From Botrytis cinerea B05.10 (lineage: Eukaryota; Ascomycota; Leotiomycetes; Helotiales; Sclerotiniaceae): 64,000 nt of DNA. Positions 31,881 through 42,697 of the stretch are shown piece after piece (position 1 is the first letter of the stretch; each line of letters begins with the position of its first letter). The translations under genes were made by a program, and so were the position numbers. Where the stretch lies: contig NC_037311.1 of the NCBI RefSeq assembly GCF_000143535.2, positions 1 through 64,000 of the forward strand. The letters run 5' to 3'. The notes beneath the pieces are model-generated. The model was not told the DNA's origin and did not search any database. It saw only the letters and a program-made list of their open reading frames with translations.

Positions 31881-33296
31881 ATGACACCAAAAGCAACGAA
31901 AGAGGAAGATGCCAATCGCGCCATTTGGAACCCCACTCCAGGAACAATCCACATTGGTGACGCGATCAATCGATTGAAGGATGGTCAATACGCCAAGGAG
32001 ATAGTTTCCGATTACGTCTTGGGGATTTTCTTTTTGGCGGAGAGCATTGGAATTATTAAAAAGTGGGAGGGCTCCTTATTGCAATGGCCCTTTACGAAAA
32101 ATATGAAATTGCGCAAGGTGCTTCCTCACGTTGGGGAGCCGTTCAATGGCCCCGACGGAAAACCAATATATCATGCAGGGCGTTTACTCTGCGGTCATTC
32201 TGGTTTTCGAATTGAGGAAGCGATTTTAAATCAATGGGCCCGATCGGAATTCAATTTGAAATCTATGAAAAAATCGGGCGCTCATCAATCATGGCTAAAG
32301 CATCACTTGTATGCTGATAGAGAAAAGGATGATTTGCAATATCGTCGCACCAACGTCAATAACTCGAAAAAAAGTTGCGATGATTTCGTCAACAGTGCTC
32401 TGACGCGTATAAGAGCACCCGATGTCACGAATCAACTTGATGGCGATGGCGCAATATATCCTAAAGCTATCAGTGTGAAGGATGCAAAGAAAATTGATGT
32501 AGGGGGCAATGAATTGAGGGGTTTTGAAGGGGTTAACGATGCAGGGGAAGGAGGGGAGGTTTATAGAGGGATAGATGCTATACTAGGAGGCGATTGGCTG
32601 GATGGTATGGGATATGAAGGGAATTTTTTTCATAGTGATTTGTTGCAAGGGAATTTGTTGCAAGAGGGGGAAAATTCTAGATGGAAAGGGAAAGGGAGTG
32701 CCTCCTGTGCGATATCGGAAAGTCAGCATTTAAGCAATAGCGGCTTAAGAGTTGCTGATTTATCAGGGAGAGATTTTCGAGACCTCACACCTGACTTTAA
32801 TTTATCGCCAGCCTGGAATCAGCTGTCCAATGCTGAACTTTCAGAAATATTAATGAGCGCAGCCCCCGACTTAAATCAGCAACGGCCCTTCGATCAGCAC
32901 TCTGTTAATCAACAGCAGCCCTCTGATCAATTGCAACTCTTTGATCAATTGCAATCCTCAGATCAATTGCAGCCTCCAATAATCGACTCGATATCAGATC
33001 TCACTCCATTTGGTCTTTTCAATAACTTCGAACCAAATCCAAACCCTTCAAATGCAACATTGGGCTTTGATAGTGCACCCCTATCACATAACAATGCACT
33101 CCAGCCCATAAATGAATCTAATGTATCAATTGATTGGGGCGAAACTGAATCAATATCACAATACATTGGTAGTGGGGGATTCAATTTTGATTTTTTGGAT
33201 TCTGAAGGAGCGATTGATGAGGTCCATAAAGAATGGAATTGTAGCAATGATGAAGAAAGGGCTGATGGCGCTCCAAACGAATCGAGGGGTGAGTGA
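31881..33296 (+). CDS. Family T protein E (Gln/Asn-rich acidic tail)
   Basis: 471 residues. Family T domain at about 12-190: NPTPGTIHIGDAINRLKDG, YAKEIVSDYVLG, KWEGSLLQWPF, PHVGEPFNGPDGKP, GRLLCG, LYADR, CDDFVNS. The tail has no basic cluster. It is Asp/Gly-rich at first, then Gln-rich with repeated SDQLQ/FDQLQ units (about 325-350), then Asn/Ser/Glu-rich. Such Gln-rich acidic regions are common in transcriptional activators, which is only a suggestion here. D and E are the closest pair of the family. It converges on the large gene at 33698. Confidence 0.8.
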   Translation: MTPKATKEEDANRAIWNPTPGTIHIGDAINRLKDGQYAKEIVSDYVLGIFFLAESIGIIKKWEGSLLQWPFTKNMKLRKVLPHVGEPFNGPDGKPIYHAGRLLCGHSGFRIEEAILNQWARSEFNLKSMKKSGAHQSWLKHHLYADREKDDLQYRRTNVNNSKKSCDDFVNSALTRIRAPDVTNQLDGDGAIYPKAISVKDAKKIDVGGNELRGFEGVNDAGEGGEVYRGIDAILGGDWLDGMGYEGNFFHSDLLQGNLLQEGENSRWKGKGSASCAISESQHLSNSGLRVADLSGRDFRDLTPDFNLSPAWNQLSNAELSEILMSAAPDLNQQRPFDQHSVNQQQPSDQLQLFDQLQSSDQLQPPIIDSISDLTPFGLFNNFEPNPNPSNATLGFDSAPLSHNNALQPINESNVSIDWGETESISQYIGSGGFNFDFLDSEGAIDEVHKEWNCSNDEERADGAPNESRGE

Positions 33297-33697
33297 TGAG
33301 GTAGGAGCCGGCAGCTTAATTTTTGTGTGAGCAATATAGAAGGGAGGAAGGGTTTGGAATTAATGAAATAGTAATTATATATATTTTCTAATTTGTTTTT
33401 ATTTATCTTTATAACGATATGAATTGTATATGTGCTAGTTGATTTTCTGTGCGGGGCCTGCAGCTATAGTGAGGCAAATCATTTTTCGAGCCCGGCTTGA
33501 GAAATGCAAAAATGGTGGGGGGCTGCAGGTGAAGCTTCCCTTGTGCAAAGCTCGCGGAATTCTTTTTATAGAAAGGAAAAACACATTGCTCCTTTATACT
33601 AATTCAATTTATGCTAAAGCAATCGCAACTTTATCTAAGAGTACCTTTTACAATTTTTTTTTTCAAAATCTGTCCCGAAATCCTATTGAAAATTTTA
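33297..33697. other. Convergent intergenic region
   Basis: Short frames only. It contains palindrome copy 5 at 33481. Confidence 0.5.
33481..33505. repeat. 25-nt palindrome, dispersed copy 5
   Basis: Arms ATTTTTCGAGCC and GGCTTGAGAAAT around one C, two mismatches between arms. Intergenic between gene E and gene L. Confidence 0.8.
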
Positions 33698-36600
33698 TTA
33701 AGGGCTGTCCAATTTTGCAACCCACTTTGCTTTCATAATGCGATCCATATCCGTCAAAGGGTAGGGGAGAAACTCCGTTTCAAAAGTGAGCTTGGGAGGG
33801 ACCCCTCTGAAATGGGAATTGGAATTGCTCTTTGTAGGATTGCAGTGAGTGACCTTGGGCCCGCGATGATACGAAGTCTGTTGCATCAAAACTTGAACTG
33901 AGATTGGGCCAGATTTGCACGCGGCAGGTGGAAAATCTTCAACCCAATTCCAAGCCAACCAAGAGTACCCTTTATTATTCTTTTTTCGAGAAAGCAATTG
34001 AGTAGTATCAGGGTTTGGTAGTAATGGATTGGTAGCGTGAACTACACAATAGAATTGATATTGCCAATCGCTTTGCGCTTCGCGACCTAGCCTCTCTCCA
34101 ATCAATCTAAAAACCCTTCGATACGCTATGCGAAAGGGCTTATTCTTCCAATGATCGCGCTTTCGAACCTTTCCACTCGGCTCAACCCAATCATCATTAA
34201 TGCCAAAGAGATAATCGAGAACGTGCAAAAAATTTCCCTTGTGAAATATAGCATTGCTAGTATGCAAATCTGGGCTGGAAGGGCACTCGGGAAGGTCCCT
34301 AACATACTGAGTAATATTATCAAATGTTATGGACACTTGCCCCGAGATGAGCTTTTCCAAAATGGAATGGGAGTGGTGTTTTAAAGTTTTATTGCTATCC
34401 AGCTGCGCCCAAACATCGCATCGATAGGCGATCATCATCAGCCCTGTGCAAAATTCCAAGATGGCTTGATGCTGGCGCCAAGCGAGAGAATCGCTAGGGG
34501 AAATGGATTCAAACCACTCTTGAATTTGATCAATTATCGAATCAACCTCCCAGACCTTAAATGCATGCAATCTCTTTTTCGCAAGAGCCTTGACAAAATC
34601 TGGCCGCTCGGGAAAAAACCCTTTGCTGAATGAATCTAGGATGCGAAATGCTCTGAAATCCACTTTGGGGCAAAAGTATGCGTACCCAAACTTCATCATT
34701 TGCCGCTCCATTCCCATTCCATAAAATTGTTGATTTAAAGCAAGCCCCTCTCTGCGATTAATGATTTGATTGGACTCCCTGCGATTCCAATGATTCTGAT
34801 AAAGATGTGGAGCGCCCTTAATATTTTTACACAAAACGCTATTTCGAATCAGTTCCAAGAACATCAATGCAGTAGCTGTCGCTGATTGTTTCACAACTTC
34901 GTGATTCAAGGTTGATAAAACATGCTCGAATCCCATCAAGGCTTTATTAACATTTGAGCGCAGAAATGAGGCAAAGATGGGAGATTGAACAATCCAAAAA
35001 GGGAGGTGGCGAGCGATAGAATGTTGATTGGGGAAATTCCCTCGTTGCACTCTGAAATATTCGCTTCGCAATTTAGCTTCGTACATAGTTTCCTTTGCGC
35101 GGAGTGGAATTGAGCTAGAGTAGCGAGCATCGCTAGGTGCAAGAAAATTGATTTCCCAATCCCTAATGCCATTCTGCGAACCGCCCCCTTCACTTGAATT
35201 TGCACTTCTCGCAAGACTTTCACTATTGAATGTAAGATCATTTGCGAAATTCTCACCCCCCATCCCGCTAACGCTCCCTTGTGAATTTTCACTACCCCAT
35301 TCACTTTTCTCTTGATCAGCCAATTCTCGCAATAAGGAAAAGCAAATATCAGCGCGAATTCGATGCTCCTCTCGAGGTTCGCAGGAGGTTTTCTCAATTT
35401 CATCAATTCCAAGATCTGTGCGGTTGACTCCATTGATGTAAGCATCAGCAGCATTTTGAAATGTGGGCATTTTACTTTTTCCAGCGCTGCCAACAGCTTT
35501 CAATTGCGCTGATCCATATGCTAAAGCATCAATATCCCTACTTTGAAAGACTTCGACAGTGGAAGTGACAAAGTGCATTTTTGATCTGGTGTAAAATTGA
35601 CTGTAGCAAGCTCCACCAACAGCTTGCTTGGACCCTTTCCGTGCAGTCATGGTAGCAGAAATAATATCCCGGCAGCCACCGAGGTTGAATATTTCCAAAG
35701 GAAGCGTGGAGCGGGTTTTACATTTTGTGGCTCGCTCATCGTAATATTTCTTGATGCAGCATGGCTTCCAAAGCATAGTGAGCTCATCAAAATTGCTATT
35801 CTTCACCGGTGTGAACTGCCGCCCAAGGTCCAACCAGCAGCGATCCATTGGAATAAAGGCATTATTGAACTGCTTGCTCCATCGCGCGCCCCAGGTTTCG
35901 TGCAATTGAGAGAATGAAGGTTGACGTTCCGAATCTTTAAAGCCCTTTCCATTGAAATATAATCGCAAGCCGTAAAAATCAACTAATTCCAATGCTTCAA
36001 TTAAGCGATAGCACTCGCGAGTAAAGGTATCAAATTGATCGCTTTGATTTGGATTAATTCGATAGCCAAGTGATTGAAAGCGAGATTGAGACCCGCGAAG
36101 GCGATTTTGCTCTGTGCCGTGCGCATTTGCGTGAGCTTTCATGGTTTCCCAGTGAGAGGGTATAGATTCCGACGTGTGATGATCAAAGGCGAAGCTCATT
36201 GCAGGGTGGATCACCTCCTCGTGTAGGATTTTGCGTTGATCGTCACTAAGGTAAATAGAAATGTGCTTTTCCTGAGATTTCTTCAGGCCCTTCCTTCGGT
36301 GAAAGAAGATGTTGGGGAAAAGCAGGTAGATATTGATGGAGCTCCAATCGTGAAGTTTGCCGAAAAAAATATGAGGAATCTTTTCCGGGGAGAGCAACAA
36401 AGCGTGCTCTGCATCGAATCGAAAGGGGTTCAAATCAGCAATTGCTAAATAGTGATCATCTGAATCAAAGGGCAAATTGTAGGGAATTTTGATGTAAACG
36501 CCATGGGTGCGACCTGTTAATGGAGCATTCGTATAAGGGTAGTAAATCCACCCAGTTTTAATCGCAGCTAAACTTTTGAATTCCCCACACATACTATCAA

Positions 36601-38298
36601 TATCTACAGTAATTGTAGGGGTTTGCTCTGCTGAAACCTCAAGCTCATGATTCAACATGCACAATGTAGGGGGCTTGGTGCGAGTTGAATCAATGCAATA
36701 TTCGTCATCGCTGAGGGGCTCTGCAACTGATTCGGCTCGTTCAAAAGAGCGATCAGTAACTCCAAAACCTTGATTGCTTTGTATACGCGAAAGATGATAG
36801 GTGCCTTCATAGATAGTGCGAAGTTGCCTTTCACTTAAGTGATCCACCATCAGGGAATGATTGCTTGAAGTTTGACGTGGCAAATTTGATGCTGTGAATA
36901 TCTCCTTTCCACGTTGAAGGTGCCTTTTGCCGAGATAATTTGGAATCTCGTTTTGCTCCCGATATGGATTTCTTTCAATTGCAAATTGACGAAGGTTGAT
37001 GCAATGATTGGAGTGAGATTGGCCGCTCCTAAACATTTCCTCATGATGCTTTTGAAATATCTTTTCATGTTCAACTTCCTCACAAAAAAATCCATTTCTA
37101 AAGTGAGCACAGAAGTGATCGAACGCATTGAAAGAGTAAGGATCAGATATTTCACCAAAAGGATCGCTATCCACTTCACTTCCCACTTCAATTTGATTTC
37201 CAAGATCAATTAACTCTTGCGCTGCCTCCCTTGCCTCCTCATTGCTAACTTCTATTTCATCATCATCAGTGGAGTAGTACTCTTCGTCAAAAGCAAAATC
37301 CGCATCAGACAATGCCTTTCGAATCTCAATAGTTGGCAATGGATTGCTGCTCTCAGAATAGCGCTCGAAATAAGGGGAGCCATTCTGATTGCTTGTATCA
37401 ATTTCAAAGCTCCCTTCAATATCTGCTGCATCAGGAATCCCTTCGAAATTTAAAGCTTCAGGAGTGAGCCTTGAAGCGGGGTTCAATTGCGATTGAAGTA
37501 ATTGAGCCTGAAGCAATTCCGCTTGATGCAATGGGGATTGATAATTCCGCTTAAAATATATAACAAACATTAGCTTCAATTTAAACTTTGAAACGATAAT
37601 CGCTTGCAATTGATAAAAATGTATTTTTCGAGCCCGGCTCGAGAAATATCAAAAAACCTGAGCGAGCAGCGCTCAAATGAATAAAGGGAAAAATCTTCTT
37701 CACCTACTCTGATGGAACTCTTTTGTGAGTAGGGATTTCGATCTTGGATTGAGGAAAATTGAAAGGAATTAAGATTTGCGAGAGTGAGTGGTGGGGTTTG
37801 AAAGGGGTTAAAAGCTTTTCCAATTTGTGAGCGACCTTCTTCGACATTGCTGCTACTATCCCAATCGCAATTGCTACTATATTCATTAGCTGCATCATCC
37901 ATCAACTTATTGTGATCTTCTTCAAGGATTGATTGATTCGCGCTACTCTTTTCGCTTGAGTATTGTTGATTCCGCTGCCCTCTTTCGAAAATTGCACCTC
38001 TCATATTTTGAGGCAGCGAATCCAATCTAGCAAATTCATCTCGACTGCTTTGAATTTTCAAAGCTTGAGGTTGTGGATTATTGACTTTATTGGAGTGGAG
38101 ATCGCTCTCATGATCATTTAAAGAATTTAAAAAACAATTATCTGCTCCTTCCTTTGAAATTGCAATTGATGTTGAGTTTGGAATTGAATGTCTCTTTCGC
38201 GATTGTTGAGTTGCGCTTGGGGTCAAGGGTCGTTTTTCAGAGCTTTTTTCCATTGGATATGGAAGCTCGTCATTTGGAGCTAGAGCGCTCAAAGGCAT
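33698..38298 (-). CDS. Large protein L (about 1480 residues, unknown function, one predicted intron)
   Basis: Proposed exons 38298-37708 and 37549-33698, 1480 residues. The joint is in phase: donor AGA|GTAGGT at 37707, acceptor ATTTTAAG after a GCTAAT branch. Without it the 1284-codon second exon begins with no good ATG and the first frame ends after 240 codons. The 158-nt intron contains palindrome copy 6. The N-terminal 500 residues are Ser/Asn/Glu-rich. The rest is globular, with conserved-looking blocks VDIDSMCGEFKSLAAIKTGW, MDRCWLDLGRQFTP, WKPCCIKKYY, GGACYSQFYTRSK and REEHRIRADICFSLL. From memory these resemble a group of large uncharacterised fungal proteins, without firm identification. 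No helicase, recombinase or polymerase motif was found. Confidence 0.7.
37623..37647. repeat. 25-nt palindrome, dispersed copy 6 (in predicted intron of gene L)
   Basis: Arms ATTTTTCGAGCC and GGCTCGAGAAAT around one C, one mismatch. It lies within the predicted intron 37550-37707. Confidence 0.8.
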
Positions 38299-38349
38299 TT
38301 TCCAATTGATAAAGATTAAAGTGCAATCTCTAAAGCGTTTCGAATTGCG

Positions 38350-39331
38350 TTAATTCAAGAACGATTCTGCATGCAATTGCTTTTGTTCCTCGCGCCAAAT
38401 GCTTGCTACCCACTTGCTCTCCCTCTCCTCTTTTTCAAGCTCGAGCTTTCTTAACCGAAATGCTGCTTTGCTTTCAAGAACTCTTTTTTTTTTATCAATT
38501 AAACAATCGCGAGTTCGAGTGAGAGCTTTTGATGGAATATTTCGATTAACAATTTCCCGTATTTGTTTCTCGCCGCCTTTTGCAATTGGCCCTTTTTTTC
38601 TTGAGGAGATAAATTTTCGAGATTGAATTTGTTGCTTTTTTCTTTTTTGATCGATTTTGCAATGTTTTTGGATTTTGAATGTAGTTTTTTGCTCGCTTTT
38701 TATTTTATCAATTTGCGTCTTTTCCTTATCTTTTAAAATTTCCTTTTTTGATTTATGAACTTCAAATACAGTTGAGGAGTTGTTTTTTGCTTGTGAGTTA
38801 ATAATCAAATCAATGGAGCCAGCTGGCTTTGGATTTATAGAGGGAACTTGCTTCGATAGTGTGCTTGAGGCATCAACCCTAGTGCAACTTTCTTGAAGGG
38901 ATGAATTTGAGAATTGAGTTGGAGTGTGATAGAGAGATTTATAAGCGGTCGAGGAAATCTGAATTGCATTGGCTAAAGCATCGATTTGGGAAAGTAAGGA
39001 ATATTGGATTGGCGATTCGTGAGCCTTTGGATCGCTGCTACTGAAAGGGTTTGTATAACGAATGGAGCGCTTGACTTTTGGTTGTCGTTCTGAGATCCAA
39101 CGTTCAATGTACCAAACCCAGTATTCCGAAGCCAATCCTTTAGTCGGGTAGTGAATGATTTGTTTTGGGTGATTGAAGTGAGGCTGCTTATCTTGAAGAT
39201 GTTAGTAAAGGCATTGATTCACTAGCAAGTAATAAAAAGACCTCACTTCTTTTCCAAAACTTATAACAAGCTGATAATGTATTCTTTAATAAGTTAGACG
39301 GGGGCGATTGCGTTTTAGACTCTTCAGACAT
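38350..39331 (-). CDS. Basic Lys-rich protein (spliced, unknown function)
   Basis: Proposed exons 39331-39242 and 39183-38350, 307 residues. The 58-nt intron has a perfect TTTACTAAC branch and a GCAG acceptor but a weak GTCTTT donor. Both joints are phase 0, and the long exon lacks an ATG of its own in a good position. Exon 1 reads MSEESKTQSPPSN then a Lys/Trp-containing end. Exon 2 starts PHFNHPKQIIHYPTKG and carries YWVWYIERWISERQPKVKRS, a Ser/Thr-rich middle and a Lys/Arg/Glu-rich C-terminal half that should be helical, possibly nucleic-acid binding. It lies 51 bp upstream of gene L on the same strand. A further frame at 39644-39324 (MGSKFDKSKRSKKVKEEEK) overlaps the start and may be an alternative 5' exon. 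Confidence 0.55.
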
Positions 39332-40160
39332 GCTTATTTAGTGACAGTTTTGATTCACCTCGAGGGAAAGCGCAAAATCGCAATATAGCTTGGAAGCTTA
39401 AAGTAAGATGCTTGAAAATGTATTGATTAAAATAAAATAGAGGGTTCAACCTACATTGTGGAAGGAGAGAGGTTGAGCTTTTGCATTTAGATTGAGAGCT
39501 TGATCGAAACTGAAAAAATTGAATCAAGCTTGCACGCTCTTTCAATTGAGTGCACCCACCTTTATAGAATACACGCTCAGCCCACTTTTTTTCTTCTTCC
39601 TTGACCTTTTTTGACCTTTTTGATTTATCAAATTTAGAACCCATTGCGACTCCATTAGCTCATTTTACTAATTGAAATAAAATAAATATTATTTTGACGA
39701 GCAAATAAATAGTGATTAAAATCATATAATCAATCAAACTGAATAAAAATATTGATAGTAAGGAATTTATATTGCTTGCTAAGTAGAGAGCGAGCGTAAG
39801 TGCTATCGGTGATGCAATCGCATACATTACCTATTATCGAACCGAGCTCAATAGATCAAAGCCGAATCAAACTTCAACCGAAATTTAATCATTCAATAAT
39901 TGAATTAACACTGCAAGATAGAATATCAAAAACTTTTTATTTGACACACCCTCATGTTGGATGAGCTGAAGGAAACCGAAGCAATTAACTCCCTTTGCAC
40001 AAAGCAATTTGAATGCCATTCAAACGATTAAGTTAATCTCACAACCAAAATTAAATTTCAAGCCGGGCTTAACATTTCCAAAAAGCCCCATCGCATTAAG
40101 AATATCGCCCTTCCAATAGTCGAATAATTCACACCTACACTACCCACTCAAACCAATTTA
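39332..40160. other. Intergenic with palindrome copy 7
   Basis: Apart from the minus-strand frame 39644-39324 mentioned for the preceding gene, no coding support. Palindrome copy 7 is at 40053. Confidence 0.45.
40053..40077. repeat. 25-nt palindrome, dispersed copy 7 (diverged)
   Basis: Arms AAATTTCAAGCC and GGCTTAACATTT around one G, three mismatches between arms. Confidence 0.65.
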
Positions 40161-40731
40161 TTAAAAATCAAAAAGCTCATTCTCCTCAAAAGGCTCATCC
40201 TCCTCAAAAAGCTCATCCTCCTCAAAAAGCTCATCCTCCTCAAAAAGCTCATCCTCCCCTAGGCAGCTCAATATTAGCAAATGTGCACTTGAAAGAGGGC
40301 GCAATTTGAAGATCAAATGTAAACTTGAAGCATCTAAGATTCCTTACCAAATAAATGAGCAATTCCAATATAAAAATCCTCGGGTGGCAGCTCAACCCAT
40401 TTACTTTCTATTGAATGCTTCATTAGTAAATAAAGAGCTACAATACCAATTTGTACATACCTGGCTTCACAGCTTTCAAATACATCTCGATCGAAAAAAT
40501 ATCATAAAACAGATTTTCACTATTCGGTTCTTCAGGCGACCAGAGCTTAATTCCATTTATATGATCCCTTTCCTATATTAGCTTTTTCGACCCGCGTTTT
40601 AAATAAAAGTAAAAATAATTGAATCGTGATATAACTAACCAGAACTCTTGTTTAGTGCATGGCGATATTGCAAGCCAGTAAAGTCGACGTGCTCCTGTTG
40701 GACTTAAAGCTTTTGTAAGGAAATTTTCCAT
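40161..40731 (-). CDS. Small acidic-tailed protein with EEDELF repeats (spliced model)
   Basis: Proposed exons 40731-40636, 40572-40461 and 40258-40161, 101 residues. Donor 2 is a strong CAG|GTATGT. Acceptors end ATATAG after GCTAAT and GCCTAG after GCTAAT. Donor 1 (GTTATA) is weak. All phases agree. The N terminus is MENFLTKALSPTGARR, the middle GIKLWSPEEPNSENLFYD. The last exon encodes five tandem copies of EEDELF or close variants. What looks like an 18-bp microsatellite at 40172-40258 is therefore in-frame protein repeat. Function unknown. Confidence 0.45.
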
Positions 40732-41022
40732 TCTCAAAAGCAGGAACTATCAATAAAATAGTATAAAGAAAAGGTGAAAGTAGTAGTAAATTTTGAAGCG
40801 TTGAAGGCAATCTTGAATCTAGAGGATGTGCTGAATTGAACTTTGAGGTTTTGAAATAAATTCGAAAGAAAATTAAAGATCTTTATATTCTGGTGTTTTA
40901 AAATATTGTTCCTAAACGAAGCTCAATAATTCTCATTCTCTTGCAATATCTATCACGCACACTCCTCCCCTTTTCCTCTGTGACAAATCAAGCGATGCTC
41001 TCCTGATCGCACCAGAAAAAAA

Positions 41023-41658
41023 TCAAAAAGAAAATAAATAACTGCAGCCTGGACATCCATTATATTGTGCCAACCGCTCCATGACATTCGTCCCATCAAA
41101 ATAATCTATGATATCAGATACAAGACTCCCTCTAATTAAATTAATAACACCTTCCACCTCATGATCATTATTATCAAACGCAGAGCAATGCAAATCCCCA
41201 TTCATAAAAGCGCATCGAATCTCCTGAACGATCCTATCGCTAAAGTTCAAAGCGAACCGGCTGCTATCGATGCCACGCCCTTCTTTATTATCAACATATG
41301 GGAAATATTGATAAACGCTCTGATTGTGAATGGTAATCGTGGTTGCAAATTGAAATGCGTTTTTCAAAGCGTGCAAAGCTCTCTCTGCATTATTTACTCG
41401 ATTGCGATCTGCTGCCTCATCGGATTGAAATGCAGTGATTCGAAAGTGGTAAATGCGATTTGACGAGATCCCAACAATCAATGAGCCAGCAGAGCTAACA
41501 AATGCAGCGAGCTCTTCAAAGTTGATTCGCTCCGACAATACAAGTAGACCAGGCGCTTTTTGATTAATTGACCAGCACATTGCATTGAACATGTCTGCCA
41601 AATCTTGATTTGTAGCAACATCTCGCTGACCATTTCGATCAATATTGATGCGTCGCAT
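41023..41658 (-). CDS. Hypothetical protein, 211 residues
   Basis: ATG at 41658 to stop at 41023, no intron needed. Composition is balanced and globular (ELAAFVSSAGSLIVGISS, RALHALKNAFQFATTITI, GVINLIRGSLVSDIIDYF), with CPGC close to the C terminus. No family recognised. It is the last gene of the block. The palindrome array begins about 200 bp away, on its 5' side. Confidence 0.6.
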   Translation of the reverse strand: MRRINIDRNGQRDVATNQDLADMFNAMCWSINQKAPGLLVLSERINFEELAAFVSSAGSLIVGISSNRIYHFRITAFQSDEAADRNRVNNAERALHALKNAFQFATTITIHNQSVYQYFPYVDNKEGRGIDSSRFALNFSDRIVQEIRCAFMNGDLHCSAFDNNDHEVEGVINLIRGSLVSDIIDYFDGTNVMERLAQYNGCPGCSYLFSF

Positions 41659-41797
41659 TGTGATTGTAATAAGTTCAATGAGTTTTCTTTTCAGATTGGA
41701 AATTGGAAACTAAACTAAATAAAAGAAAAGCGAAAGGCAAAAGGAAATAAATAATTATATTGTGATAACTTTAATCAATTTCGAAAGCGTGCAATTT

Positions 41798-41822
41798 ATT
41801 TTTCGAGCCCGGATCGTGAAAT
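41798..41822. repeat. 25-nt palindrome, dispersed copy 8 (transition form)
   Basis: ATTTTTCGAGCC followed by C and GGATCGTGAAAT. The left arm is of the dispersed type and the right end (GTGAAAT) of the array type. It sits directly before the array. Confidence 0.75.
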
Positions 41823-41861
41823 AAGATCATTCAAGTTTTCGAAATTTGAAAGGCAGGAGGC

Positions 41862-42697
41862 ATTTCGCAGGCCGGAGACGTGAAGTACATAATTTTTAGA
41901 ATTTTCAAAATGTGACAATTATTAATATGGTAGAGGCATTTCACAGGCCGGAGACGAGAAATACATAATTTTGAGAATTTTGAGAATTTTCAAAATGTGA
42001 CAATTATTAATATGGTAGAGGCATTTCACAGGCCGGAGACGTGAAATACATAACTTTCATAATTTTGAGAATTTTGAGATTTTCGATTTTTCCAATAGTA
42101 GACGCATTTCACAGGCCGGAGACGTGAAATACATAATTTTGAGATTTTCGATTTTTCCAATAGTAGACGTATTTCACAGGCCGGGGATGTGAAATGTAGA
42201 ATTTTGAGATTTTCGATTTTTTCAATAGTAGATGCATTTCACAGGCCGGAGACGTGAAATACATAATTTTGAGAATTTTCAAAATGTGACGATTATTAAT
42301 ATGGTAGAGGCATTTCACAGGCCGGAGACGAGAAATACATAACTTTCATAATTTTGAGAATTTTGAGATTTTCGATTTTTCCAATAGTAGACGCATTTCA
42401 CAGGCCGGAGACGTGAAATACATAATTTTGAGATTTTCGATTTTTTCAATAGTAGACGCATTTCACAGGCCGGAGACGTGAAATACATAATTTTGAGATT
42501 TTCGAGAATTTTGAGATTTTCGATTTTTCCAATAGTAGATGCATTTCACAGGCCGGAGACGTGAAATACATAATTTTGAGATTTTCGATTTTTCCAATAG
42601 TAGATGCATTTCACAGGCCAAAGACGAGAAATATAGAATTTTGAGAGTTTGAAGATTTTGAAGGGTGCAATTATTTCGCAAGCCCGAGCTGTGAAAT
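41862..42697. repeat. 12-copy array of a variant 25-nt palindrome
   Basis: Cores start at 41862, 41938, 42023, 42106, 42171, 42236, 42312, 42395, 42460, 42543, 42608 and 42673. Typical core: ATTTCACAGGCC, G, then GAGACGTGAAAT. The outer 7 nt on each side pair perfectly in most copies (ATTTCAC with GTGAAAT). Spacers of about 40-60 bp are AT-rich and repetitive (ACATAATTTTGAGATTTTCG, TTTTTCCAATAGTAGA). Centre-to-centre spacing is 65-85 bp. The last core (ATTTCGCAAGCC, C, GAGCTGTGAAAT) is intermediate with the dispersed type. Minus-strand frames over the array are repeat artefacts. Confidence 0.9.

Noticed and set aside
17925..38298. KDZ transposon with TET/JBP gene
   Set aside because: Tempting because of the dioxygenase-like pattern and a giant neighbour, but I could not identify KDZ transposase motifs in protein L. 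Kept only as a hypothesis for a fold search.
11968..42697. Integrated large DNA virus or polinton
   Set aside because: No capsid, packaging ATPase, DNA polymerase or protease motif seen. Spliced genes argue against it.
41862..42697. CRISPR array
   Set aside because: Palindromic repeats with spacers superficially resemble one, but the spacers are themselves repetitive, the genome is fungal and no cas genes exist.
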